From assembly GCA_900143615.1 (NCBI GenBank), contig FREU01000008.1, forward strand, positions 1 to 50,030: 50,030 bases of DNA, in the 5' to 3' direction. Shown piece after piece: positions 36,970 through 45,780 of this stretch (positions within the stretch are counted from its first letter, which is position 1; each line of letters starts with the position of its first letter). The translations under genes and the position numbers were made by a program. Under the pieces are notes generated by a model. That model was not told the DNA's origin. It did not search any database and was given only the letters and a program-made list of their open reading frames with translations. The DNA comes from Rhodobacteraceae bacterium Alg231-30 (GTDB taxonomy: Bacteria; Pseudomonadota; Alphaproteobacteria; Rhodobacterales; Rhodobacteraceae).

Positions 36970-37477
36970 CGAATGGGTCCTTAATATTTCAGAACATGTA
37001 ATCGCAAATTTTAGACATATAGTAGAAAATTACCTACCGTCGAAACCCTCTTAATGATCTTACCTGAGTATGGCAACGGGCATTGCCAAGGTCATAGTAG
37101 CTTCAAAAAGTTTAGCAGCAGATCATAAAAAAAAACAAGTTCACTGCCGCCTTGAAAGGCCTCCACTCCCCATGCCACATCATCGCATATGCCGTCTGAG
37201 TGTATCACCGCTTCGCTTTGAGCACAGCCAATGTTGAAAAACTCATTGCTGAGCGGGCAATCACGGTCGGCCGCGAGACAATCCCCTTTTAGGCAAACCA
37301 TTTCGGATCACACTTCGCTCTTTGCATTCACTGGGACAGACCAACAGGTATTGTCAGCAGATACCCTTGACTCGAAAGTCAAAACATCGTCAATCGAGTA
37401 TATTAAAAGTTAAACATCATAGTTTCAAACGTTTATCCTCTGTCCTGGTGACCGAGTTGAAAGTAGTAAAAGTAATA
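36970..37477. other. 508-bp region between divergent sulfotransferase-like genes
   Basis: AT-rich spacer holding the promoters of both neighbours. A minus-strand frame of 69 codons (37092-37301) lies in it with no ribosome-binding site and no motif I recognise; it may be a leftover of an older gene. Around 37367-37405 are TTGACT and TATATT, but their spacing (26 bases) is wrong for one promoter. Confidence 0.45.
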
Positions 37478-38506
37478 ATGACTCCGATTGACAAGCCCTT
37501 CATCCTCCACATCGGCCGTCACAAAAGCGGCACATCTGCATTGCAGAAAGCGCTACATAAAAACTATGACGCCCTTTACAAACGGGGGTTTCTTTACCCA
37601 AAAAAATGCCGGTCAGAACCGGCGCATCACCGCATTTCCAGCCATTTTCTTCCTCTAGGGCGAAAACACTTCCCGAAACCACAAACCAGAAGAGCCATGA
37701 GAGCTCTTCGTGCGGAAGTAGACGCTTTTGATGGGAAAGTTATCCTCAGTAGCGAAGGGTTTCAAAACTGTCCCCCCAATGCCTTAACGGCATTATGCCC
37801 ACCGCAGCAGACCCAGATCGTCGTGTATCTTCGAGAGCAATATACCTATGCGCAGTCGGCATACAGTCAGGCGGTGCAAGGAGGGAAAAACCCGAAAACC
37901 TTCGAAGAATACCTTGAGGGGTTCAATGCGAACTACATAAATTTCCTGAAAAAATGGAAGACCCAGTTCAAACCCAAACAGCTTAGCGTGAGAATATATG
38001 ATCGCTCCCAATTGAAGAACGGGGACATCATTGACGATTTTCTGTCCACATGTGGTGTCGACTTGGCAGAAATCAAAAAGCCGAGCGCCGATCCGAATGT
38101 AAGCATTGGCGGGCCTCTTCTTGAATTCAAGAGGGCCATCAATACATTGCAAATCCCACAAAGTGAGCTGGCCAAGGTCAAGGCTTATCGGGTTTTGGCG
38201 CAGGTAGCGCGCAGTGATCCCCAATACCGGGCAAAGCCGACAGCTTCAGAAAGTACCATAGAACAGTTCCGGGAGCGGTTTCGGGAGAGCAACCAAAGGC
38301 TGTCGGAAAAATACTTCGATGGGTCTGAGATTTTTTCCTTTGGGCCTGCGCAGAAAACCTCAGAAGTCTCGCCCCAAGACATGGAAAACGTGTTGGAAGG
38401 AATAAAGAACAATATGGGGGAGCCCATTTTTGACTTGATACACCAAGTATCCGCCGACAAATTTACAGACCCAACGGCAAAATTGATCAGAGATTTTATT
38501 AGGTAA
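37478..38506 (+). CDS. Sulfotransferase-like protein (P-loop family)
   Basis: From ATG 37478 this is a 342-residue protein; the frame is open further upstream to a TTG at 37322, but that extension has no family character. ILHIGRHKSGTSALQKAL (residues about 9-26) is the PAPS 5'-loop, VILSSEGFQN the acceptor-side segment and IVVYLREQYTYAQSAYSQA the 3'-phosphate motif. It stands alone on the plus strand, divergent from the relative at 35926. The ribosome-binding site is weak (AGTAAAAGTAATA), so the exact start is uncertain. Lower GC than the plasmid core. Confidence 0.78.
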   Translation: MTPIDKPFILHIGRHKSGTSALQKALHKNYDALYKRGFLYPKKCRSEPAHHRISSHFLPLGRKHFPKPQTRRAMRALRAEVDAFDGKVILSSEGFQNCPPNALTALCPPQQTQIVVYLREQYTYAQSAYSQAVQGGKNPKTFEEYLEGFNANYINFLKKWKTQFKPKQLSVRIYDRSQLKNGDIIDDFLSTCGVDLAEIKKPSADPNVSIGGPLLEFKRAINTLQIPQSELAKVKAYRVLAQVARSDPQYRAKPTASESTIEQFRERFRESNQRLSEKYFDGSEIFSFGPAQKTSEVSPQDMENVLEGIKNNMGEPIFDLIHQVSADKFTDPTAKLIRDFIR

Positions 38507-38724
38507 ATCTAAAAGCCGCGGTGGTTGTGCTGGATAGCGGGTTTATCGCAACCCAGTTTAGAAGGTGCCGATCCGCCGCTTCAAGTCCGCATAATGTGTG
38601 TTATGTTAACTTTATGTGATCTGAAACGTTGCAGGCTGTCTCAAGCCACCATTCTGAAAGCTTGAAACAGGCATCACACCAAATAGAAACCCTGATTGTC
38701 CGCAGACAATACTGGTTTCACCAC

Positions 38725-38958
38725 TTATTCAGCTTCTGCAAAACTGATCAGAACCCCATTTTTCTTCAGTTTCTTGCGAAGTCCGCGTGCCTTTTCGAGG
38801 TACTCATTCTGCACCTGTTTGAATGCGGCCTTGCGGTCTTCCTTAGACCCCTCGGGATTTTCAGCGTTCCACAGCTCACTGAACAGTACACGGGCCAATG
38901 TCATGTTAAGTTTGCGGTTTACAGAGGGTTTTGCGGTTTCTTCTGTCTGAATTTCCAT
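38725..38958 (-). CDS. Small unrecognised charged helical protein
   Basis: This 77-residue reading frame codes for a largely helical, charged protein (SKEDRKAAFKQVQNEYLEKARGLRKKLKKNG) with no signal peptide or membrane helix. ATG 38958 has AAAGGCG at a fair distance, and it lies upstream of the kpsT-kpsE pair's 3' end with about 95 bases to kpsT. An overlapping plus-strand frame looks like a shadow. Function unknown. Confidence 0.5.
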   Translation of the reverse strand: MEIQTEETAKPSVNRKLNMTLARVLFSELWNAENPEGSKEDRKAAFKQVQNEYLEKARGLRKKLKKNGVLISFAEAE

Positions 38959-39052
38959 GGCTTCGCCTTTATCTCTTATTCTAAAATAAATTTAGGTTCT
39001 GTCTCTTCTATGGCTCAAGACATAGCCCCAAGCAACAAGCCTCATCAAGCCT

Positions 39053-39706
39053 TTACGCCATCAGTTCCTGATGTAATTCGATTGCCTGCTCCAAATCCTC
39101 AAAATACGTCAAACGCCCATTTTCCAACACCAATCCGGCATCGCAGAACTGGCGCACCTGACCCATTTCGTGGCTGACAAGAATCGCATCACTTATCTTC
39201 ATCCGCTCTCGGAACACCGCCCGGCTCTTGCGTTTGAAACGCGCATCACCAACGGCTGTGACTTCATCCACCAGATAGGTATCAAAGTGGATGCCCATCG
39301 ACGCCCCAAATGTAAGTCGCGCGCGCATACCCGAAGAATAGCTGAGCACAGGCTCATGAAAATGCCGCCCTATCTCGGCAAAATCCTCGACAAAATCCAA
39401 CAAACCATCCGTATCAACCCCGTAAATGCGGGCAATAAATCGAATGTTCTGCGCACCGGTCAATTCCCGGTGGAATGACCCACCAAACCCCACGGGCCAC
39501 GAAATCGTACCATCGCTGACGATACGCCCGCTGTCAGGGTCAAGAGTGCCGGCAATCATTTGCAATAGAGTGGATTTACCAGCGCCATTGCGCCCAAGCA
39601 GCGCAAGACTTTTTCCTTTTGGCAACTCCAGAGTCAGATCATCAATGACAAGCTTGCGCTCGCCATGCATCCGAAAACTTTTTGTCAGGTTTTCAAAGCG
39701 GATCAC
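39053..39706 (-). CDS. kpsT: Capsule-type polysaccharide ABC exporter, ATP-binding subunit
   Basis: This 217-residue ATPase powers export of a finished polysaccharide across the inner membrane. Walker A is [11 protein letters not shown] (36-46), the signature [14 protein letters not shown] (121-134) and Walker [13 protein letters not shown] (143-154), the latter typical of the KpsT/CtrD group. It lacks the C-terminal carbohydrate-binding extension of Wzt proteins, so the capsule branch fits better than the O-antigen branch. The GTG start at 39706 has a near-perfect AAGGAGGA, and the gene lies 18 bases after kpsE. Its partner permease is encoded on the other strand (41188-41997). Confidence 0.93.
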   Translation of the reverse strand: MIRFENLTKSFRMHGERKLVIDDLTLELPKGKSLALLGRNGAGKSTLLQMIAGTLDPDSGRIVSDGTISWPVGFGGSFHRELTGAQNIRFIARIYGVDTDGLLDFVEDFAEIGRHFHEPVLSYSSGMRARLTFGASMGIHFDTYLVDEVTAVGDARFKRKSRAVFRERMKISDAILVSHEMGQVRQFCDAGLVLENGRLTYFEDLEQAIELHQELMA

Positions 39707-39724
39707 CGCACGTCCTCCTTCGTG

Positions 39725-41065
39725 CTAGCGACGATCCCTCAGGCTGTAGTACACCAAAGCTATGATCGACCAGCCCATCAGCAAGAATAGCACGACAAGA
39801 CCAAGTATGATTTCCCGTTTGGGATATTCGGCACTCTCAGCAATGGTTGGACGGATATAGGTGGCAAGATATCGGCTCTGACGCGATACGTTGTCACGTG
39901 CGATATCAAACGCAGCAAGAGCCGACCTATAGGTCTCCTCCGCAAATTCACGATCAACCGTCAGCCCCTCAAACTCAGCCAAAAGTGTGGGGTAATCGGC
40001 TTCGCCCCCCACCACTTTTGCCACGGCAAAGCTCTCGCGTTCATCCTCTATCCGCGCCTGGATCACTTCGATACGGCGCAACTCCTGAACGATACGGGGG
40101 TCCCCCAAACTAGCGGTTTCACGTAAAATATCATAATCGATCAAAGCCTGCGCCAACTGTTGCTGGAGGGTATTTAACACCCCCATACGCCCTTGAATAT
40201 CAGCCGCAGGATCAACAATCCGCGTCCGGACACGGAATTCGGTCAACTCCTCTCGTGCGCTTTTGAGACGTTGAATGGCATCCTCAAGATCAGCCTGCGC
40301 ATAGCCCATCATGTCTGTGCGGGCCGCCTCGTTCAGCTCATTCACGCGGATTTGGCTTTCCCGCACAATCTCCTGCCCGATCCGCTGCGCCATCTCCGGA
40401 GAAAACGCCCGCACCTGCAGATTGATCAGCCCCGTCGATTTATCATAAGATACGAAGAGGATACGTGACCAATACCACACCAGATCCTCAATGCTGGCAT
40501 CAGGCCAGATTGCAAAGACCGGATCCTCGTTCCAATAGGCTGAAAACACCCCCCTAAGGTCCAGTGTCGTATCTATCTTTTCGACAATTTCCTGACTTTG
40601 GATGAACTCGTAAAGCACATCGGCGTCGCCAGATGCACCCGCCCCTGTGAACTGCGCAAGCCCCCCCATGAGATCAGTGGCGGAACCGGTTTCTTCATTA
40701 CGCACCGTGAAGCCGGTCGACGACGCATATTGATCGACGCTGACGAAATACAGATACCACCCAGCGACCAGAGCCGGCAGCAACACAATAGTGACAAAAC
40801 TGGCAATCAATCCCCAGTGGCGCCGCTTCATCTGCGCAGGAGGTGCCTTGGGGCGTATCTCGACCACCTTCACCGGTGGCGCTTTGGGAGGTGGGGGAGG
40901 CTGCTTCTTGGGTTGGTGGGGCGCCGGCTTGCCCGGGGCTTGATTACCTGGGGCTTGATTACCCGGTGTCTGGTTACCTGGCGGCGGCATCCTTCTCCCA
41001 GGCTTTTTGTTCGGCCCAGCCCCCTTTGTCATGGCCTTCTTGCCCGTCTCCATAGGCTTTGCCAT
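39725..41065 (-). CDS. kpsE: Capsule export inner-membrane/periplasmic protein (KpsE/CtrB type)
   Basis: From ATG 41065 this is a 446-residue polysaccharide co-polymerase-type protein that links the ABC exporter to the outer membrane. The first 80 residues are cytoplasmic, with a proline-rich tandem (PGNQ repeated at about 29-45). A membrane helix follows (GLIASFVTIVLLPALVAGWYLY, 85-106), a large periplasmic part with long coiled-coil helices (about 200-370), and a second membrane helix near the C-terminus (EIILGLVVLFLLMGW). The chosen start has AAGGTGGG 8-15 bases upstream; open starts at 41083 (ATG) and 41137 (GTG) would only lengthen the N-terminus. kpsT follows at once. Confidence 0.9.
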   Translation of the reverse strand: MAKPMETGKKAMTKGAGPNKKPGRRMPPPGNQTPGNQAPGNQAPGKPAPHQPKKQPPPPPKAPPVKVVEIRPKAPPAQMKRRHWGLIASFVTIVLLPALVAGWYLYFVSVDQYASSTGFTVRNEETGSATDLMGGLAQFTGAGASGDADVLYEFIQSQEIVEKIDTTLDLRGVFSAYWNEDPVFAIWPDASIEDLVWYWSRILFVSYDKSTGLINLQVRAFSPEMAQRIGQEIVRESQIRVNELNEAARTDMMGYAQADLEDAIQRLKSAREELTEFRVRTRIVDPAADIQGRMGVLNTLQQQLAQALIDYDILRETASLGDPRIVQELRRIEVIQARIEDERESFAVAKVVGGEADYPTLLAEFEGLTVDREFAEETYRSALAAFDIARDNVSRQSRYLATYIRPTIAESAEYPKREIILGLVVLFLLMGWSIIALVYYSLRDRR

Positions 41066-41123
41066 ATCTCGACCCACCTTCATATTTTTATTGTCGTTCA
41101 AGTAGATGTTCCTGAAAACTAAA

Positions 41124-41152
41124 TTGAACTTATTCACAACTTTCTACATAAT
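41124..41152 (+). promoter_or_regulatory. Candidate promoter of kpsM
   Basis: TTGAAC (41124-41129), 17 bases, CATAAT (41147-41152): a good sigma-70-type match in the divergent space between kpsE and kpsM. It would start RNA near 41159 and leave about 30 bases before the proposed CTG start at 41188. Confidence 0.5.
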
Positions 41153-41187
41153 CACAGTGAAAAACACCAGCTTGACGGAGCCTGGTC

Positions 41188-41997
41188 CTGTCCACATCAG
41201 ATATCACCCCACCGCTACGCCCCACCGCGAAGAAGCGCCTGTCGCCCGGCCGGTCAATCATCGCCCTGATCCTGCGTGAAATGTCGACCCGATACGGGAG
41301 CACCCCCGGAGGATATATCTGGGCGGTCCTTGAACCGCTGGGTGCCATCATGATCCTTTCGATAGGTTTCTCACTATTGCTGCGCGCACCATCACTGGGA
41401 AACTCCTTTCTGCTTTTCTATGCATCCGGGTATCTGGTGCTGTCACTTTATCAGAATGTCTCGACGTCGATTGCGCGGGCGCTTTTGTTTTCCAAACCTC
41501 TGCTTGTCTATCCCAGCGTATCCTGGCTGGACGCCATTTTTGCACGCTTTTTGCTGAACAGCCTGACCAATGCATTGGTGGCCTATCTTTTACTCACCCT
41601 GATCATCATGCTGATCGAAACCCGCATCATCCTTGATGCTGGACCAATGGTCATCGCCATGGGGGTGACGGCCTTTGTCGGGCTGGCGGTAGGCACGCTA
41701 AACTGCGCCCTCTTTGGCCTTTTCCCAGCATGGGAAACCGTCTGGAGCATCGCCACGCGCCCGCTGTTTCTTGCTTCAGGTATTTTTTACATCTACGAAG
41801 ACCTACCCACCCTCGCGCAGGATATCCTGTGGTGGAATCCCCTGCTGCACCTCACAGGGTTAATGCGGGCCGGCCTATACCCCAGCTACCGCCCCGATTA
41901 TCTGAACCTGACTTACGTACTCTCGACCGCGGTTATTATACTCTGCCTAGGGCTGCTCTTGCTCAGACGTCACCATAAGACCATTCTGAACCGCTAA
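41188..41997 (+). CDS. kpsM: Capsule-type polysaccharide ABC exporter, permease (probable CTG start)
   Basis: This integral membrane subunit forms the glycan channel with KpsT. The family block ILREMSTRYGSTPGGYIWAVLEPL is present, followed by about six hydrophobic helices and the terminal WWNPLLHLTGLMRAGLYPSY. Starting at the first ATG (41281) would cut off RSIIALILRE, a part normally conserved in KpsM/ABC-2 permeases. The frame is open back to a stop at 41173-41175 without any ATG, GTG or TTG. CTG 41188 has GGAG at 41177-41180, seven bases away, and gives 269 residues, the usual family size. The start is therefore inferred to be CTG; the ATG at 41281 remains possible. Confidence 0.85.
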   Translation: MSTSDITPPLRPTAKKRLSPGRSIIALILREMSTRYGSTPGGYIWAVLEPLGAIMILSIGFSLLLRAPSLGNSFLLFYASGYLVLSLYQNVSTSIARALLFSKPLLVYPSVSWLDAIFARFLLNSLTNALVAYLLLTLIIMLIETRIILDAGPMVIAMGVTAFVGLAVGTLNCALFGLFPAWETVWSIATRPLFLASGIFYIYEDLPTLAQDILWWNPLLHLTGLMRAGLYPSYRPDYLNLTYVLSTAVIILCLGLLLLRRHHKTILNR

Positions 41998-42002
41998 TAA
42001 GT

Positions 42003-43007
42003 TCATTTATTAGTGAGAGACAAAGCCTGCACCTCTTCGTGGCTCAAGCTGGTGCGCCGCAGAAGGCCATCTCGGATCGCGCGTAACATCAATCCTAAAA
42101 ACACCCGCCTTTCACCGGCGTGATACCGAATCTTGAGCAACCATTTGGGCAGGATCACAAGCAGTGCAGGCCAGAACCACAAACCAGCCGCCCGACGGTA
42201 GACAAACATCAGGTTGCGGTGATGGTAGTACGTCTTCCAAAGCGGACGAAAACGCCGGTCTTCAACCGAGAGAGTCAAAAAATCATGCTCAAAACGCACT
42301 GGCGGGCAAAAGGCAATCCGCCCCCCCGCGGCGCGCAGGCCCAAAGTATACAGCACATCATCTCCATAGATGAAGAGCCGCCCATCGGGATAGCCCGCTT
42401 TCTCGATCGCGGCACGTGACAGGAACAACCCCACAAAAGACGCACCATCCACGGCCTTGAGTTGATCACTGTCATAATCGGCCTGCCCCACATGAAAGGC
42501 TGCTCGGGCACCGCCCAAGAGACCAAAGCTCAGCGTGCTCATCATGGTTTTCCAGAACACAGGGGGATGCCAGAACGGATTGCGCGAGGGACGGTTGATG
42601 TCACAAATATCCCCATTCGGATAATAGACAGCGGCGGCAACCGCATCCCAGCCAGTCAGATCCTGCGCATAAAACGCCGACAGCGCCCCCAATGCGGGGC
42701 GCCCGTCATCGTCCATCACCACGACCCAGTCCGGATCAAGCTGTTGATGCGCCACGCGCAGCCCATGCTCAAATCCCCCTGCCCCACCAAGGTTCTGCGT
42801 CAGCTGTTCGATGTGCAAGCGATCGTCATCCAGCCCCGCCAGCCACTCGGCGGTGCCATCGGTTGAGGCATTATCCACCACAACCAGCGCAGCCAGTTCC
42901 GACGGCGGACTGGAGAGCAAGCGCTCGATCGTATGGCGTAATTTCTCCAGACGGTTGAACGTCACCACCACGGCCGCCAGCCGCCCTGCCCCTGCCTTGT
43001 CCTGCAC
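42003..43007 (-). CDS. Family 2 glycosyltransferase (rhamnosyl/galactofuranosyltransferase-like)
   Basis: This 334-residue enzyme has LAAVVVTFNRLEKLRHTI, VVVDNASTDGTAEWL, the box TQNLGGAGGFEHGLRVA and the metal-binding VVVMDDDGRP (Asp99-101), then FIYGDDVLYTLGLRAAGG. The NLGGAGGF box groups it with GlfT1-like and rhamnan-type transferases. A C-terminal hydrophobic patch (LWFWPALLVILPKWLL) may attach it to the membrane. The start is GTG 43007 with GAGG 7 bases upstream. It converges with kpsM (5 bases between stops) and is divergent from the rhamnose operon, and is a fair candidate to use dTDP-rhamnose or UDP-Galf. Confidence 0.88.
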   Translation of the reverse strand: MQDKAGAGRLAAVVVTFNRLEKLRHTIERLLSSPPSELAALVVVDNASTDGTAEWLAGLDDDRLHIEQLTQNLGGAGGFEHGLRVAHQQLDPDWVVVMDDDGRPALGALSAFYAQDLTGWDAVAAAVYYPNGDICDINRPSRNPFWHPPVFWKTMMSTLSFGLLGGARAAFHVGQADYDSDQLKAVDGASFVGLFLSRAAIEKAGYPDGRLFIYGDDVLYTLGLRAAGGRIAFCPPVRFEHDFLTLSVEDRRFRPLWKTYYHHRNLMFVYRRAAGLWFWPALLVILPKWLLKIRYHAGERRVFLGLMLRAIRDGLLRRTSLSHEEVQALSLTNK

Positions 43008-43147
43008 GTGATGCCTCTTGTCTGCCTTCCCGAGCAGTCACCACAATTCCCAGCATGTGTCAAACCCACCTGCTGCAGTAGACAGCAAGTGACAAGGACC
43101 GCCCGGATTGCTAGATCGGGGAAAAGACACAAAACGGGGCAAGACAG

Positions 43148-43717
43148 ATGCAGATCAACACCACCCCCCTGAACGGCGTTCTGGTCCTGACCCCGGCGCG
43201 GTTCGGGGATACACGCGGGTTCTTTTCAGAAAGCTGGAACCGGGCGCGCATGGCAGAAGCCGGACTGGACATCGATTTCGTGCAGGACAACCACTCGCTC
43301 TCGACAGACAAAGGCACCGTGCGCGGCCTGCACTTTCAGACGCCACCCCACGCGCAGGACAAGCTGGTGCGCTGTGGACGGGGCGCGCTGTGGGATGTGG
43401 CGGTGGACATCCGCGCTGGCTCCCCCACCTATGGGCAGTGGTTTGGCATCGAGTTATCAGCGCAAAACGGACGCCAACTGTTGGTTCCGGCCGGATTCGC
43501 ACATGGCTTTGTCACATTAAAACCCGACACCGAGATCATCTATAAATGCTCAGACTACTATGCACCCGACTGTGATCGCGCCTTGGCCCATGATGATCCG
43601 GAGATTGACATCGACTGGGGTGTTTCGCGCGCGAAACGTATCCTGAGCGACAAAGACGCCAAGGCCCCGACGCTGGCCGAACTGGACACGCCATTCACAT
43701 GGGAGGCAGACCAATGA
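43148..43717 (+). CDS. rmlC: dTDP-4-dehydrorhamnose 3,5-epimerase
   Basis: This 189-residue cupin carries out the double epimerisation in dTDP-L-rhamnose synthesis. [21 protein letters not shown] has the catalytic His62, and [12 protein letters not shown] supplies the conserved tyrosines near 132-138. The length is normal. It opens the operon rmlC-B-D-A; its TGA overlaps the rmlB ATG. Near its 3' end, codons 159-164 (VSRAKR) are built from a parS palindrome, so this stretch is under a second constraint besides the protein. Confidence 0.96.
   Translation: MQINTTPLNGVLVLTPARFGDTRGFFSESWNRARMAEAGLDIDFVQDNHSLSTDKGTVRGLHFQTPPHAQDKLVRCGRGALWDVAVDIRAGSPTYGQWFGIELSAQNGRQLLVPAGFAHGFVTLKPDTEIIYKCSDYYAPDCDRALAHDDPEIDIDWGVSRAKRILSDKDAKAPTLAELDTPFTWEADQ
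43622..43637. other. parS-like palindrome inside rmlC (partition site 2)
   Basis: The 16-bp palindrome GTTTCGCGCGCGAAAC lies in the coding sequence of rmlC, spelling V159-S-R-A-K. It is the same core as the intergenic copies at 1401 and 49600. Being inside a gene it must satisfy both the protein and ParB, if ParB binds it. Confidence 0.72.
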
Positions 43718-44766
43718 AACTGCTGGTAACAGGCGGGGCCGGCTTCATTGGATCAGCCGTGATACGGTTGGCAATTGCGCGCAGCCATGAAGTGATCAAT
43801 CTGGACGCGTTGACCTATGCCGCCTGTCTGGAAAACGTGGCGGATGTCGCCCAAAATCCAACCTATGTATTTGAACATGCTAATATTTGCGACGCTGATC
43901 GGTTGGATATGATCTTTCAGACACACGCCCCGGACGCGGTGATGCATCTGGCAGCCGAAAGCCATGTGGACCGCTCCATCGACGGTCCTGACGCCTTTAT
44001 CCAAACCAATGTGACCGGCACCTACACACTGTTGCAGGCAGCGCGCAAATACTGGGATGCCCAAGGGCGCCCAGAGGGGTTTCGGTTCCATCATATCTCC
44101 ACCGATGAAGTCTATGGCTCGCTCGGGGACAGCGGACAGTTCACCGAAGACACACCCTATGCTCCAAACAGTCCCTATTCCGCCTCAAAAGCGGCCTCTG
44201 ACCACTTGGTACGGGCTTGGGGGGAGACCTATGGTCTGCCCTATGTGATGACCAATTGTTCCAACAATTACGGGCCATTTCACTTTCCTGAAAAACTGAT
44301 CCCCGTGGTGATCCTGAACGCGCTGGCTGGCAAGGATATCCCAGTTTACGGCGCGGGAGAAAATGTGCGGGACTGGCTGTTTGTCGAAGATCATGCGGAT
44401 GCGCTCTTGCGCGTTCTCAGCCATGGCACGGTCGGGCGCAGCTATAATATTGGTGGAGAGAATGAGGTCAAAAACATCGATCTGGTCAAAATGATCTGCG
44501 CCATTCTTGACCGCCTCAGACCAACAGACAGACCCTATTGCAGCCAAATCCGATTTGTTACGGACCGCCCCGGCCATGATCTGCGCTATGCGATTGACCC
44601 CAGCAGAATGCGCGACGAGTTGAACTGGCGGCCCTCGGTGACGCTCCAACAAGGGCTGGAAAAAACGGTGCAGTGGTATCTGGACAACGAGACATGGTGG
44701 CGCGCGCTGCAATCGCGCGACGGGGTTGGAAAACGTCTGGGGGCGGATACGCAACACACAGATTAA
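43714..44766 (+). CDS. rmlB: dTDP-glucose 4,6-dehydratase
   Basis: This 350-residue NAD-dependent enzyme makes dTDP-4-keto-6-deoxyglucose. The Rossmann motif TGGAGFIG is at 6-13, the catalytic Thr-Asp-Glu in [11 protein letters not shown] at 130-132 and YSASK at 155-159. ATG 43714 overlaps the rmlC stop (ATGA) and has GGAGG 7 bases upstream, so it is preferred to the ATG at 43699. A 138-bp gap with a pair of 22-bp repeats follows before rmlD. Confidence 0.96.
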   Translation: MKLLVTGGAGFIGSAVIRLAIARSHEVINLDALTYAACLENVADVAQNPTYVFEHANICDADRLDMIFQTHAPDAVMHLAAESHVDRSIDGPDAFIQTNVTGTYTLLQAARKYWDAQGRPEGFRFHHISTDEVYGSLGDSGQFTEDTPYAPNSPYSASKAASDHLVRAWGETYGLPYVMTNCSNNYGPFHFPEKLIPVVILNALAGKDIPVYGAGENVRDWLFVEDHADALLRVLSHGTVGRSYNIGGENEVKNIDLVKMICAILDRLRPTDRPYCSQIRFVTDRPGHDLRYAIDPSRMRDELNWRPSVTLQQGLEKTVQWYLDNETWWRALQSRDGVGKRLGADTQHTD

Positions 44767-44780
44767 CCCTTAAAACGGCT

Positions 44781-44824
44781 GTCTGTATCGCGTCGGTATC
44801 ACGTCTGTATTGCGACGGTGCCAT
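44781..44824 (+). repeat. Pair of imperfect 22-bp direct repeats upstream of rmlD
   Basis: GTCTGTAT begins at 44781 and again at 44803, 22 bp later, and the rest of each unit is similar (CGCGTCGGTA against TGCGACGGTG). It lies in the only real gap of the rhamnose operon. It could be a regulator site or a small duplication; nothing identifies the binder. Confidence 0.5.
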
Positions 44825-44904
44825 TTTGCGGCACTTTGAAAGATGAATGGAACGCGCGCAGCACCTGCCATATTTAAAGACAAGCTCCGGAACAGAGGCA
44901 CACC

Positions 44905-45780
44905 ATGAAGATTCTTTTATTTGGCAAAACCGGACAGGTCGCGCAGGAAATCTGCACACAGGCCACCCCCCAGCTGGAGATCACCGCCCTGCCCCGCGCC
45001 GTCGCCGACCTTGCCGACCCGCAGGCCTGCGCCGCGCAGATCGCAGACACGGATGCTGATGTTGTGATCAATGCTGCCGCCTATACGGCGGTGGATCACG
45101 CCGAAACCGACGAAGCCAACGCCACCGTCATCAATGGGGACAGCCCCGGCGCCATGGCACGGGCCGCAGCCAAACGCGCCCTGCCCTTCCTGCACATATC
45201 GACGGACTATGTATTTGATGGCGGCGGCACAGACCCGCGCCATCCATCAGAGCCAACCGCCCCGCTGAATGCCTACGGGCGCTCCAAACTGGCAGGAGAA
45301 CACGCCGTGCAGGCGGCAGGTGGACAGACTGCGATCCTGCGCACCTCCTGGGTCTTTTCCCGCCATGGCTCCAACTTTGTGAAAACCATGCTGCGCCTGT
45401 CAGAGAGCCGTGACACCCTGTCGGTGGTGGGAGATCAAATCGGCGGCCCGACCCCAGCGGCAGATATCGCAAGCGCGCTGATCTCGATGGCGCAGGCGAT
45501 GCACAGGGGAGAGCCTGCCGGACAGCACGGCGGTGTGTATCATTTCGGGGGCACCCCCGCCGTCAGTTGGGCCGATTTCGCGCGCGAAACATTCCGGCTA
45601 GCCGGACGCTGTGTGAGCGTGCACGACATTCCCACCAGCGCCTATCCAACTCCGGCGCCCCGACCGCTCAATTCCCGACTAGATTGTGCCTCGCTGGAGA
45701 CAGATTTCGGGATTACCCCCCCAGACTGGAAAGCGGGTCTGGCCCGTGTGATCCGTAACTTGGAGACCAAGACCCCATGA
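44905..45780 (+). CDS. rmlD: dTDP-4-dehydrorhamnose reductase
   Basis: This 291-residue reductase performs the last step to dTDP-L-rhamnose. The Rossmann loop GKTGQVA is at 7-13, HISTDYVFDG at 97-106 and YGRSK at 124-128. ATG 44905 has AGAGG 7 bases upstream. Codons 224-229 (DFARET) include a parS palindrome. The stop overlaps the rmlA ATG by four bases. Together with rmlA, B and C the pathway from glucose 1-phosphate to dTDP-rhamnose is complete on this plasmid. Confidence 0.95.
   Translation: MKILLFGKTGQVAQEICTQATPQLEITALPRAVADLADPQACAAQIADTDADVVINAAAYTAVDHAETDEANATVINGDSPGAMARAAAKRALPFLHISTDYVFDGGGTDPRHPSEPTAPLNAYGRSKLAGEHAVQAAGGQTAILRTSWVFSRHGSNFVKTMLRLSESRDTLSVVGDQIGGPTPAADIASALISMAQAMHRGEPAGQHGGVYHFGGTPAVSWADFARETFRLAGRCVSVHDIPTSAYPTPAPRPLNSRLDCASLETDFGITPPDWKAGLARVIRNLETKTP
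45576..45589. other. parS-like palindrome inside rmlD (partition site 3)
   Basis: TTTCGCGCGCGAAA (14 bp), the shortest of the four copies, spells the codons around FARE at residues 225-228. The flanking C and A on the right match the longer copies. Confidence 0.65.

Noticed and set aside
37092..37301. 69-codon minus-strand frame that might be an IS remnant
   Set aside because: I could not match it to a transposase, and no inverted repeats or target duplications were found around it.
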